A stretch of DNA of 64,000 nt. It comes from JACCWP01 sp963801045 (lineage in GTDB: Bacteria; Actinomycetota; Actinomycetes; Propionibacteriales; Nocardioidaceae). The DNA is taken from positions 806,001-870,000 of the forward strand of contig CAWDDC010000004.1 of the NCBI GenBank assembly GCA_963801045.1, in the 5' to 3' direction. Each line of letters opens with the position of its first letter. Within the stretch, counting starts at the first letter, position 1. A program made the position numbers and the translations under genes. This document shows, one piece after another, positions 26,093 through 33,949 of this stretch. Under the pieces are notes generated by a model. That model did not search any database. It saw only the letters and a list, made by a program, of their open reading frames with translations, and had not been told where the DNA came from.

Positions 26093-27514
26093 CTAGAGCC
26101 CGTACTCCTCCAGGAATCGCAACCAGATCTCGCTGATCGTCGGAAAGCTCGGCACCGCGTGCCACAGCCGGTCCAGCGGGACCTCACCGGCCACGGCGAC
26201 CGTCGCGGAGTGCACCAGCTCGGCGACGTCGGGGCCGACCAGGGTCACGCCCACGAGCACCCGCCGGTCCTCGTCGACGACGAACCTGGCCTTGCCGGTG
26301 TAGCCGTCGCGGTGCAGCGACGACCCGGCGACGGCGATGTCGAGGTCGACCACCCGGGTGCGCACGCCGGCGTCGCCGGCCTCGGCGGCGGTGTGACCCA
26401 CGGACGCCACCTGGGGCTGGGTGAACACGACCTGCGGGACGGCTCCGTGGTCCGCGGTCGTGGCGAACGGTGACCACGGCTGCGGCGCTGCGGGGAGGTC
26501 GCCGCCGGCGCGCGCGATCACGACCGACCCCACGATCCGCGCCTGGTACTTGCCCTGGTGGGTGAGCGGCGCCCGCCCGTTGACATCGCCGACGGCGTAC
26601 AGCCACTGTCCGTCGACGCCCTGCACCAGGCCCTGGTCGTCGACCGCGAGCGGCTTGCCGGGTGTGAGGCCGACCGTCTCGACGCCCACGTCGCTGGTCG
26701 CCGGCCGGCGGCCGGTGGCCACCAGCAGCTGCGCTGCCTGCACCGTGGAGCCGTCGTCGAGCACGACCTCGACCCGGGAGCCGTCGGAGCGTACGGCCGT
26801 CGCCTGCACGCCCAGCCGCACCGTCGCGCCCTGTGCGCGCAGCGAGTCCGCGAGCAGCTCGCCCGCGAACGGCTCGGCCCGGGCCAGCAGCGCCGGGCCG
26901 CCGATCAGCGTCAGCTCGCTGCCGAGCCCGAGGTAGGCCTGTGTCATCTCGACGCCCACGACGCCGCCGCCGAGCACCGCGAGGCTCGCCGGGACCTCCT
27001 TGGCGCTGGTCGCGTCCCGGCTGCCCCAGTGCGGGGTGTCGGCCAGGCCGTCCAGCGGCGGCTCGCTCGCCACCGAGCCGGTGGCCACGACGACCGCCTG
27101 CCGTGCGGTGAACCGGGTGGTGTCGCCGTCGAGCTCGACCTCGACGACCCGCTCGCCGCCCAGCCGTCCGTGCCCGCGGATCACCTCGATGCCGGCTCCC
27201 ACCGCCCACTCGACCTGGCCGGTGTCGTCCCAGCCGCCGGTGAAGGAGTCGCGCCACCCGAACACGCCCGGCGCGTAGAGCGGTCCGGACACGGCGGCGT
27301 CCGCGCCGGGGAGGTGCCGCGCGGCGTCGAGCGCGGCGACCGGGCCGAGCAGGGCCTTGCTGGGTATGCACGCCCAGAACGAGCACTCGCCGCCGAGCAG
27401 CTCGTGCTCGACGATCACGGTGGACAGTCCCGCCGCCGCGGTGCGTCCCGCGGCGTTCTCGCCGACCGGACCGCCGCCGAGCACGATGACATCGACAGTG
27501 CGCTCAGTCCCCAT
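26093..27514 (-). CDS. Pyridine nucleotide-disulfide oxidoreductase (dihydrolipoamide dehydrogenase-like)
   Basis: 473 residues. FAD-binding GGGPVGENAA at the N-terminus, redox cysteine pair in GGECSFWACIPSK (C-x4-C), NAD(P)-binding GGGVVGVEMTQAYLGLG, second FAD motif LYAVGDVNG, and a dimerisation domain ending HAVPSFPTISEIWLRF. The last differs from the HPHPTLSE of true E3 subunits, so a generic quinone or mercury-type reductase is as likely as Lpd. No 2-oxoacid dehydrogenase genes are nearby. Start at ATG 27514, 37 bp from the divergent clpS. Confidence 0.88.
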   Translation of the reverse strand: MGTERTVDVIVLGGGPVGENAAGRTAAAGLSTVIVEHELLGGECSFWACIPSKALLGPVAALDAARHLPGADAAVSGPLYAPGVFGWRDSFTGGWDDTGQVEWAVGAGIEVIRGHGRLGGERVVEVELDGDTTRFTARQAVVVATGSVASEPPLDGLADTPHWGSRDATSAKEVPASLAVLGGGVVGVEMTQAYLGLGSELTLIGGPALLARAEPFAGELLADSLRAQGATVRLGVQATAVRSDGSRVEVVLDDGSTVQAAQLLVATGRRPATSDVGVETVGLTPGKPLAVDDQGLVQGVDGQWLYAVGDVNGRAPLTHQGKYQARIVGSVVIARAGGDLPAAPQPWSPFATTADHGAVPQVVFTQPQVASVGHTAAEAGDAGVRTRVVDLDIAVAGSSLHRDGYTGKARFVVDEDRRVLVGVTLVGPDVAELVHSATVAVAGEVPLDRLWHAVPSFPTISEIWLRFLEEYGL

Positions 27515-27551
27515 GCCGCCACCCTGGCACGCGCTGCGCGACAATGCTGCG

Positions 27552-27845
27552 GTGACCACCGCACCCAGCGAGGTCGAGCAGACCGGCTCCGACGAGCAGG
27601 TCCTGCCCGACCTCCCGTGGATCACGATCGTGTGGAACGACCCGGTCAACCTGATGTCGTACGTGGCGTGGGTGTTCCGCACCCACTTCGGCTACTCCGA
27701 GGCCAAGGCCGACAAGCTGATGCTCGCGGTGCACCAGGAGGGCAAGGCGGTCGTGGCGAACGGCACCCGCGAGGCGATGGAGCGTGACGTCGAGGCGATG
27801 CACGGCTACGGCCTGTGGGCCACGTTGCAGAAGGCGGACGCGTGA
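27552..27845 (+). CDS. clpS: ATP-dependent Clp protease adaptor ClpS
   Basis: 97 residues. ClpS delivers N-degron substrates to the ClpAP/ClpCP protease. The core PWITIVWNDPVNLMSYV and the helices HFGYSEAKADKLMLAVHQEGKAVV are diagnostic. GTG 27552 gives a normal N-terminal tail; its ribosome site is poor. The stop overlaps the start of the DUF2017 gene by 4 bp, a pairing widely conserved in actinobacteria. Confidence 0.95.
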   Translation: MTTAPSEVEQTGSDEQVLPDLPWITIVWNDPVNLMSYVAWVFRTHFGYSEAKADKLMLAVHQEGKAVVANGTREAMERDVEAMHGYGLWATLQKADA

Positions 27846-28432
27846 CCACGGGGTTCACCCGCGTACGCCGCGGCGGCGCGCACGCCCGCTTCGACGTCGC
27901 CGAGGCCACGCTGGTCGTGTCGCTGGCGGGACAGGTGGCCGAGCTGCTGCGCGACGGCGTGCCCGACCCCCAGGTCGCCGACGACCACGACGACCCGCTG
28001 GCGCAGCTGGTCGGGATCGAGGGACCGGGCGACCCGCCCGACGACCCGGTGCTGGCGAGACTGCTGCCCGACGGTTACTCCGACGAGAACGCCGAGGATG
28101 CCAACGCCGACTTCCGCCGCTACACCGAACGCGGCCTGCGGGACGGCAAGGTGGCCAACGCGCGGACGGTCATCGCATCGCTGCGCGAGGCCGGCGTGGA
28201 CACCGCCGAGGCCGACGACCCGATCGACGTCGAGCTGGACAAGGCCGAGGCGCACGCGTGGCTGCGCTGCCTCACCGACGTGCGGCTGGCGGTCGGCACC
28301 CGGCTGGAGGTGGCCGAGGGCGACGACGACCGCTGGGAGTCGCTGCCCGACGACGACCCGGGCAAGGCGATGCACGACGTCTACGAGTGGCTCGGCTACG
28401 TGCAGGAGACGCTGGTGCACTCGCTGCGCTGA
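27842..28432 (+). CDS. DUF2017 family protein
   Basis: 196 residues, acidic, mostly helical, starting FTRVRRGGAHARFDVAEA. It matches the conserved clpS-linked family (Rv1332-like) by position and by its C-terminal MHDVYEWLGYVQETLVHSLR. Sometimes annotated as a putative regulator, but no DNA-binding motif is visible. It is translationally coupled to clpS, suggesting a role in protein turnover. Confidence 0.85.
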   Translation: MTTGFTRVRRGGAHARFDVAEATLVVSLAGQVAELLRDGVPDPQVADDHDDPLAQLVGIEGPGDPPDDPVLARLLPDGYSDENAEDANADFRRYTERGLRDGKVANARTVIASLREAGVDTAEADDPIDVELDKAEAHAWLRCLTDVRLAVGTRLEVAEGDDDRWESLPDDDPGKAMHDVYEWLGYVQETLVHSLR

Positions 28433-28440
28433 CGTTCCCG

Positions 28441-28519
28441 TCCCGAACGATCCGGCCTGTTGGTCGCTCGGACGCTCGTACGGTCGGATCGTTCGGGGGA
28501 GGTCGGATCGTTCGGGGGA
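28441..28519. repeat. Tandem 19-bp repeat with a shared inverted partner
   Basis: GGTCGGATCGTTCGGGGGA is repeated exactly at 28482-28500 and 28501-28519. Upstream, CCCGAACGATCCG (28442-28454) is the inverse complement of 13 bases in each copy, so the RNA can form either of two hairpins just after the DUF2017 stop. Probably a terminator whose 3' arm has been duplicated; the rest of the 176-bp gap shows no gene. Confidence 0.7.
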
Positions 28520-28608
28520 GGTGGCGGGGAGGCGGGGCGAGCGTCTCGCGATGTGGACGCGAGTCCGGTCTGCACAGGAGGCCCGGTGCGGCCTCGTACC
28601 CTCCGGAC

Positions 28609-29043
28609 GTGCTCACCCTGGACCAGCAGATCGCCGAGGCGATCGTCGCGCACGCCCGGCGGGACCATCCCGACGAGGCGTGCGGGGTGGTGGCCGGGCC
28701 GGCGGGTTCGGACCGTCCGCAGCGGCACGTTCCGATGCTGAACGCGGCGATGTCGCCGACGTTCTACGAGTTCGACTCCGGCGAGCTGCTCCAGCTGTAC
28801 AAGGAGATGGACGCCCGCGACGAGGAGCCGGTGGTCATCTACCACTCGCACACGGCCACCGAGGCGTACCCGTCGCGCACCGACATCGACCTCGCCCAGG
28901 AGCCCGCCGCCCACTACGTGCTGGTCTCCACCGCCGACGGCGGGAACGAGGGCCATGGCCCGCTGCCGTTGCGCTCGTTCCGCATCGTGGACGGCGAGGT
29001 CACCGAGGAGGACGTGCGGGTCGTGACGGAGAGCACGGAATGA
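28609..29043 (+). CDS. mec: Mec-type JAMM/MPN metallopeptidase (CysO-cysteine peptidase)
   Basis: 144 residues. The JAMM zinc motif is clear: an upstream glutamate in HPDEACGVVAG and HSHTATEAYPSRTD with two His and the Asp. In Mycobacterium tuberculosis the homologue releases cysteine from the CysO carrier thiocarboxylate adduct. The immediate downstream genes are cysO and cysM, giving the complete pathway. GTG 28609 follows weak ribosome sequence. Confidence 0.93.
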   Translation: MLTLDQQIAEAIVAHARRDHPDEACGVVAGPAGSDRPQRHVPMLNAAMSPTFYEFDSGELLQLYKEMDARDEEPVVIYHSHTATEAYPSRTDIDLAQEPAAHYVLVSTADGGNEGHGPLPLRSFRIVDGEVTEEDVRVVTESTE

Positions 29044-29101
29044 GCCGGGCCTGCGGGACGGTTCCTACTGAATGACGTCAACTGTGAGGAGCAACAGGCC
29101 A

Positions 29102-29374
29102 ATGGCGATCGAGGTCAAGGTGCCGACGATCCTGCGGACGTACACCGGCGGCGACAAGGCGGTGAGCGGGTCGGGCGGCACCCTCGCAGAGGTCTTCGAC
29201 GACCTCGACGCGCGCCACCCGGGCATCAAGGAGCGGGTGGTCGACGGCGGCGACCTGCGTCGCTTCGTCAACGTCTACGTCAACGACGAGGACGTCCGGT
29301 TCACCGGCGGGCTCGACACGTCCCTGTCCGACGGTGACACCGTGGTGATCCTCCCGGCCGTCGCCGGCGGCTGA
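29102..29374 (+). CDS. cysO: CysO sulfur carrier protein (MoaD/ThiS family)
   Basis: 90 residues with the ubiquitin-like beta-grasp pattern (VKVPTILRTYTGG, FVNVYVNDEDVRF) and the obligatory C-terminal Gly-Gly that becomes a thiocarboxylate. A GAGGAG ribosome site lies 10 bases before ATG 29102. It carries sulfide to CysM for cysteine synthesis; the thiocarboxylate-forming MoeZ enzyme is not in this window. Confidence 0.95.
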   Translation: MAIEVKVPTILRTYTGGDKAVSGSGGTLAEVFDDLDARHPGIKERVVDGGDLRRFVNVYVNDEDVRFTGGLDTSLSDGDTVVILPAVAGG

Positions 29375-29389
29375 CCAGACCGGCTGCCC

Positions 29390-30337
29390 GTGCGCTTCGA
29401 CTCGCTGCTCGACTCCGTCGGCCGGACCCCCCTGGTGGGGTTGCCGCGGCTGTCGCCGTCTCCGGACGTGCGGTTGTGGGCCAAGCTCGAGGACCGCAAC
29501 CCGACCGGGTCGGTGAAGGACCGGGTCGCGCTGGCGATGATCGCGCAGGGCGAGAAGGACGGCAGCCTGCGGCCCGGCTGCACCATTCTGGAGCCGACGA
29601 GCGGCAACACCGGCATCTCGCTGGCGATGGCGGCCCGGCTCAAGGGCTACCGGCTGATCTGCGTCATGCCGGAGAACACCTCCGAGGAGCGGCGGCAGCT
29701 GCTGCGGATGTGGGGCGCCGAGATCGTGTCCTCGCCCGCGGCGGGCGGCTCCAACGAAGCCGTGCGGGTCGCCAAGCAGCTGTCCGGTGAGCACGCCGAC
29801 TGGGTGATGCTCTACCAGTACGGAAACCAGGCGAACTCCGACGTGCACTACTCCACGACTGCACCCGAGATCCTCTCCGACCTCCCGGCGGTGACCCACG
29901 TGGTCGCCGGTCTCGGCACCACCGGGACGCTGATGGGCATCGGCCGCTACTTCCGCGAGCACAAGCCGGAGGTGCGGATCGTGGCGGCCGAGCCGCGCTA
30001 CGGCGAGCTGGTCTACGGGCTGCGCAACCTCGACGAGGGCTTCGTGCCCGAGCTCTACGACGAGTCGATGATCGACTCCCGGTTCTCGGTCGGCCCGCGC
30101 GACGCGGTGCGCCGGGTGCGCGAGCTGCTCGACCTCGAGGGCATGTTCGTCGGCATCTCCACCGGCGCGATCCTGCACGCCGCACTAGGGCAGGCCGCCA
30201 AGGCGGTGCAGGACAACCAGCGTGCCGACATCTGCTTCGTCGTCGCCGACGGCGGCTGGAAGTACCTGTCGACCGGCGCGTACGAGGGCACCGTCGACGA
30301 CGCCGAGGAGCGGCTCGAGGGCCAGGTCTGGGCCTGA
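29390..30337 (+). CDS. cysM: O-phosphoserine sulfhydrylase (cysteine synthase CysM)
   Basis: 315 residues. The PLP lysine lies in NPTGSVKDR, the substrate loop in PTSGNTGISLAM, and the phosphate-binding glycines in VAGLGTTGTLMG. In actinobacteria this CysM uses O-phosphoserine and CysO-thiocarboxylate rather than O-acetylserine and free sulfide, which fits the operon mec-cysO-cysM. GTG 29390 is 15 bp behind cysO. Confidence 0.95.
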   Translation: MRFDSLLDSVGRTPLVGLPRLSPSPDVRLWAKLEDRNPTGSVKDRVALAMIAQGEKDGSLRPGCTILEPTSGNTGISLAMAARLKGYRLICVMPENTSEERRQLLRMWGAEIVSSPAAGGSNEAVRVAKQLSGEHADWVMLYQYGNQANSDVHYSTTAPEILSDLPAVTHVVAGLGTTGTLMGIGRYFREHKPEVRIVAAEPRYGELVYGLRNLDEGFVPELYDESMIDSRFSVGPRDAVRRVRELLDLEGMFVGISTGAILHAALGQAAKAVQDNQRADICFVVADGGWKYLSTGAYEGTVDDAEERLEGQVWA

Positions 30338-30371
30338 CAGACCGGCTTGTCGCGTGCTCCGGCACGCCGGA

Positions 30372-30391
30372 TTCGCAGCCTGGGCTGCGAA
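30372..30391. terminator. Hairpin downstream of cysM
   Basis: TTCGCAGCC and GGCTGCGAA make a perfect 9-bp stem around TG, 34 bp after the cysM stop; a smaller CCGGC/GCCGG hairpin precedes it. Read on the minus strand it begins GGTTTTCGCA, resembling the arms of the dispersed TTTC(C/G)CAAGG palindromes. Confidence 0.55.
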
Positions 30392-30456
30392 AACCGCACC
30401 GGGGGAGCGCTGCAGCGCCCGGGAGGCGACACCGTCGCTGCCGCAGTGAGCTAACC

Positions 30457-30540
30457 CGGCTCGGGGAGCGGCGCGTTGTGGCGGCAACACGCGGGCGACA
30501 CGCCGTCGGGACCGGCAGCATGCCGCCACAACCCGAGCCG
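30457..30540. repeat. Nested long inverted repeat between convergent genes
   Basis: An outer stem CGGCTCGGG (30457-30465) / CCCGAGCCG (30532-30540) encloses a 12-bp inner stem GTTGTGGCGGCA (30475-30486) / TGCCGCCACAAC (30521-30532). It sits between cysM and the convergent propeller-like gene. It could be a bidirectional terminator or a mobile palindrome; nothing else is seen in the 245-bp gap. Confidence 0.65.
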
Positions 30541-30582
30541 CGGGGCGGCGGGCTGTCGACCTGATCGCTGCACCGACGGGCC

Positions 30583-31959
30583 TCAGCGGGCCATGATCAC
30601 GTGGTCACCGTGGGTGCCGTAACCGAGCACCTTCTCGCCCCAGGCCGTGCCCTCGAACGTCACCATCAGCTCGGTGCCCAGCGACGAGCCGTCCGGCAGC
30701 GGCAGCAGCTGCGGGTGCGGGATGTTCGTCCCGTACGGTGCCGGCAGGTTGCCCACCCGCCGCATCGCGAGGTCGTAGGCGACGTACTCCTTGCCGCGGC
30801 CGTCACTGGCCAGCACCCGCCAGGCGCCGTCGACCCTGGCCAGGATCGGTCCCTCGCACTGGTCCAGCGACGTGTCCGCGCCCACCAGCGCGAGCTCCTC
30901 GCCCCACGCCGCTCCGGGCGGGCCGGCCGCGAGCGCCGGACGGAAGGCGAACGGGTCCTGCGACGGGCTCTCCACGAACGCCACGTGCCAGCGCCCGTCG
31001 ATCAGGGTGGTGGCCGGGTCCCACGCGCTGTGCGGTGTCGGGACCGCGAGCGGATCGGTGTCGAGCACGTGCACGCCGTGCAGCACGTCCAGCCCCGTCT
31101 CCGCCTGCCGCAGGTGTACGCCGACCTTCGGGCTGAAGTCGCCCCACGAGCTGGTCGCGATCCGGCACCGGCCGGACGGCTCGTCGACCACCACCTGGCC
31201 CGCGTGGTCGCCGAGCACCAGCCCGTCGCGGCGGGAGAACAGGTGCCCCACCTGGGTGAGCCGCTCCGGCGCGGACAGGTCGAGGGTGAACACACCCCAG
31301 TGCGCCTGGGCAAAGAAGCCCATGCCGGCGCAGGTCATGGTGAGGTACGCGAGCCCGTCCCGGACGTACGGCGTGCCGTCGGCGTGCTGCACCAGGTGCG
31401 GGTCACGGACGCCGGTCATGCCGAACACGCCGGCCCGCACGTCGCCGACCGTCAGCCCGCCGGCGGCCGGCTCGGCCGGACCCCACGCATAGGACAGCCC
31501 GGACAGGGTCGCCGGGTCGCGCAGGTCGAGCCGTCGGCCCACCGCCTCGCGCGCGGTGACGACCGGGTGCCAGCCCGCGCGCCGGTCGACCAGCGCGATC
31601 ACCTGGTTCTCGCACAGGACGAAGCCCAGCCGGCGCGGCGGCGCCCCGCGGACCCGCTTGCGCGCCACCACCCGCCGCTGCCCGTCGGCCGTCACGACGA
31701 TGCGCACCTGGTGGCGTACCGGCTCGTACGTGACCAGCACTCCGTCGCCGTCGGGGCCGGCCAGCCCCGCAGCAGCGCCGCCGTCGCCCACGTCGGCGAG
31801 CTCGACCTCGACGGCGGCGAACGGCGCGGGCGGTGACACGCCGCTGTCGTGCAGGACGGACAGCCGTGCCGCAGTGCCGACCACCTGCTCGAACCCGGGT
31901 GACACGACCGCGAACGGCCGGGTGCGGCCGACGATCCGGAACGGTGGCTGCGAGGGCAT
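30583..31959 (-). CDS. Predicted beta-propeller protein (GH43/GH32-like), function unknown
   Basis: 458 residues, no signal peptide. The C-terminal half has repeated propeller-like blades with Asp/Trp/Gly turns: VRDPHLVQHADG, YLTMTCAGMGFFAQAHWGVF, CRIATSSWGDFSP, AWDPATTLIDGRWHVAFVES, CEGPILARVDGAWRVLASDG and IPHPQLLPLPDGS. These resemble five-bladed GH43/GH68-like folds, where Asp and Glu residues at blade centres are catalytic, but I cannot assign a substrate. Divergent from the PRPP synthetase homologue by 62 bp. It is part of the segment absent from the equivalent mycobacterial locus. Confidence 0.7.
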   Translation of the reverse strand: MPSQPPFRIVGRTRPFAVVSPGFEQVVGTAARLSVLHDSGVSPPAPFAAVEVELADVGDGGAAAGLAGPDGDGVLVTYEPVRHQVRIVVTADGQRRVVARKRVRGAPPRRLGFVLCENQVIALVDRRAGWHPVVTAREAVGRRLDLRDPATLSGLSYAWGPAEPAAGGLTVGDVRAGVFGMTGVRDPHLVQHADGTPYVRDGLAYLTMTCAGMGFFAQAHWGVFTLDLSAPERLTQVGHLFSRRDGLVLGDHAGQVVVDEPSGRCRIATSSWGDFSPKVGVHLRQAETGLDVLHGVHVLDTDPLAVPTPHSAWDPATTLIDGRWHVAFVESPSQDPFAFRPALAAGPPGAAWGEELALVGADTSLDQCEGPILARVDGAWRVLASDGRGKEYVAYDLAMRRVGNLPAPYGTNIPHPQLLPLPDGSSLGTELMVTFEGTAWGEKVLGYGTHGDHVIMAR

Positions 31960-32021
31960 CCCGGCGAGGCTACCGGCCGAACCGTCGAGCCCCGTGGCCC
32001 GTGGCAGCTACCCTGGCGCCC

Positions 32022-33041
32022 GTGCGCGAGCTGGTGGTCTTCTCGGGGACCGCCCATCGCGGTCTCGCCCGCCAGATCTGCTCCAACCTCGGCGTGCCGC
32101 TCTCGCCCGCCGACGTGATCCGGTTCAGCAACGACTGCCTGCAGGTGCAGCTGCAGGCCAACTGCCGGCAGCGCGACGTCTACGTGGTGCAGCCCCTGGT
32201 GCCGCCGACGCAGGAGCACCTGATGGAGCTGCTGCTCATGCTCGACGCCGCCCGCGGCGCCTCCGCGTCGCAGGTGACCGCGGTGATCCCGCACTTCGCG
32301 TACGCGCGCTCGGACAAGAAGGACGCGTCCAGGATCTCGATCGGCGGACGACTGGTCGCCGACCTGCTGGTCGCGGCGGGCGCCAGCCGGGTGCTGACGA
32401 TGACGCTGCACGCGCCGCAGGTGCACGGCTTCTTCTCGGTGCCCGTCGACCACCTCACCGCGATCGGCGAGCTCGCCGACCACTTCCGCGGCACCGACCT
32501 CACCGACACCGTCGTCGTGTCGCCCGACCTCGGCAACGCGAAGACAGCCACCCTCTTCGCCCGGCTGCTGGGACTGCCGGTGGCGGCGGGCAGCAAGCAG
32601 CGGCTCTCCGACGACCGGGTCATCATCGACGCCATCGTGGGCGACGTCGCCGGCAAGCGCGCGATCGTCCTCGACGACGAGATCGCCACCGGAGGCTCGA
32701 TCGTCGAGCTGCTCGACCGGCTCGAGGCCGACGGCTGCCACGAGGCGGCGGTCGCGTGCACGCACGGGCTGTTCACCGGCAAGGCGCAGCAGCGGCTCAC
32801 CGGCCACCCGCGCATCACCGAGGTCGTCACCACCGACACCGTCCCGCCACCGGCGGACTGGCCGAACCTGCGGGTGCACTCGGTGGCCGGACTGTTCGCC
32901 GAGGCGATCAGCCGCATCCACGAGGGCACGTCGGTGAGCAGCCTGTTCGACGGCGTGGACCCGACGCACGGGCCCCCGCAACCGCGGCTGCCCTTCGACG
33001 AGGCACCGCTGGACGGGATGCCGGACCACCCCGCAGGCTGA
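32022..33041 (+). CDS. Ribose-phosphate pyrophosphokinase homologue
   Basis: 339 residues. The N-terminal half has the conserved FSGTAHRGLARQICSNLGV and RFSNDCLQVQLQANCRQRDVYVVQP; the PRPP-binding loop is AIVLDDEIATGGSI and the ribose-5-phosphate loop DLGNAKTA. The usual FANGE and GIPLG segments are altered, so it is probably a secondary PRPP synthetase rather than the housekeeping one. PRPP is the co-substrate of the PncB encoded 6 kb away, which may be coincidence. Start GTG 32022. Confidence 0.85.
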   Translation: MRELVVFSGTAHRGLARQICSNLGVPLSPADVIRFSNDCLQVQLQANCRQRDVYVVQPLVPPTQEHLMELLLMLDAARGASASQVTAVIPHFAYARSDKKDASRISIGGRLVADLLVAAGASRVLTMTLHAPQVHGFFSVPVDHLTAIGELADHFRGTDLTDTVVVSPDLGNAKTATLFARLLGLPVAAGSKQRLSDDRVIIDAIVGDVAGKRAIVLDDEIATGGSIVELLDRLEADGCHEAAVACTHGLFTGKAQQRLTGHPRITEVVTTDTVPPPADWPNLRVHSVAGLFAEAISRIHEGTSVSSLFDGVDPTHGPPQPRLPFDEAPLDGMPDHPAG

Positions 33042-33053
33042 GCCGCCCCGCGC

Positions 33054-33875
33054 TCAGCCGGTGGCCTGTCCGTCCTCCTGCCGGCCGCTCGGGCGTCCGC
33101 CGCGCAGGTCGTCCTCGATCCCGGCGGCGGCCAGCAGCAGTCGCGGCAGCAGCTCGGTCTGGACGCTCTCGGGGGTGCCCCGCCCGGCGCTGGCCGAGAC
33201 GTTGACCGCGGCCACCACGTCACCGGCCGGGTTGCGTACCGGCACGGCGATCGAGCGCAGTCCCTCCTCGAGCTCCTGGTCGACCAGCGCCCACCCACGG
33301 GCCCGGACGGCAGCGAGCTCGTCGCGTAGCACGTCCGGGTCGGTGATCGTGTACGGCGTCAGCGCCCGCAGCGTCGTCGAGGCGAGGTAGCCGGCCAGCC
33401 ACTCGTCGCCCTGCCCGGCCAGCAGCACCCGGCCCATCGACGTGGCGTACGCGGGGAACCGGGTGCCCAGCGCGATGGCGACGGTCATGATCCGCTTGGT
33501 CGCCACCCGCGCGACGTACACGATGTCGATGCCGTCGAGCACCGAGACCGATGCCGACTCGTGTGCATCGGCGGCCAGCCGCTCGAGGTGCGGCATCGCG
33601 ACCTGCGGCAGCGTGAGGCTGGACAGGTACGCGTAGCCCAGCTCCAGCACCCGCGGCCGCAGCCGGAACACCTTGCCGTCGCTGCTCATGTACCCGAGCG
33701 CGACCAGAGTGTGCAGGATGCGGCGCGCGGTCGCGCGGGTGAGTCCGGTGAGCCGCGCGGCCTCGGACAGCGTCAGCTCGGGGTGGTCGGCGTCGAAGGC
33801 GCGGATCACCGCCAGACCACGCTCGAGCGACTGCACCGTCTCGGTGAGAGGAGCGGACGGGTCGGGCTCGGTCAC
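33054..33875 (-). CDS. IclR family regulator (PcaR/PobR type)
   Basis: 273 residues. N-terminal winged helix (LSEAARLTGLTRATARRILHTLVALGYM) and C-terminal effector domain (DGIDIVYVARVATKRIMTVAIALGTRFPAYATSMGRVLLA), which in PcaR/PobR/PcaU senses aromatic acids. Divergent from an aldehyde dehydrogenase of the benzaldehyde/vanillin type, with a palindrome between them, so it most likely controls that gene. GTG start at 33875. Confidence 0.92.
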   Translation of the reverse strand: MTEPDPSAPLTETVQSLERGLAVIRAFDADHPELTLSEAARLTGLTRATARRILHTLVALGYMSSDGKVFRLRPRVLELGYAYLSSLTLPQVAMPHLERLAADAHESASVSVLDGIDIVYVARVATKRIMTVAIALGTRFPAYATSMGRVLLAGQGDEWLAGYLASTTLRALTPYTITDPDVLRDELAAVRARGWALVDQELEEGLRSIAVPVRNPAGDVVAAVNVSASAGRGTPESVQTELLPRLLLAAAGIEDDLRGGRPSGRQEDGQATG

Positions 33876-33915
33876 GGGCCGCACTGTACGCTCGCGGACG
33901 CACCGTGTTCGTACC

Positions 33916-33931
33916 GCGCACACCTGTGCGC
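33916..33931. promoter_or_regulatory. Operator-like palindrome upstream of aldehyde dehydrogenase
   Basis: GCGCACA-CC-TGTGCGC is a perfect 7+7 dyad located 18 bp before the favoured start (33950) of the aldehyde dehydrogenase and 40 bp from the iclR start. IclR proteins bind such dyads. Its position would be inside the coding region if the GTG at 33905 were used, which argues for the later start. Confidence 0.5.
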
Positions 33932-33949
33932 CCGGTTTTCGGAGGCCTC

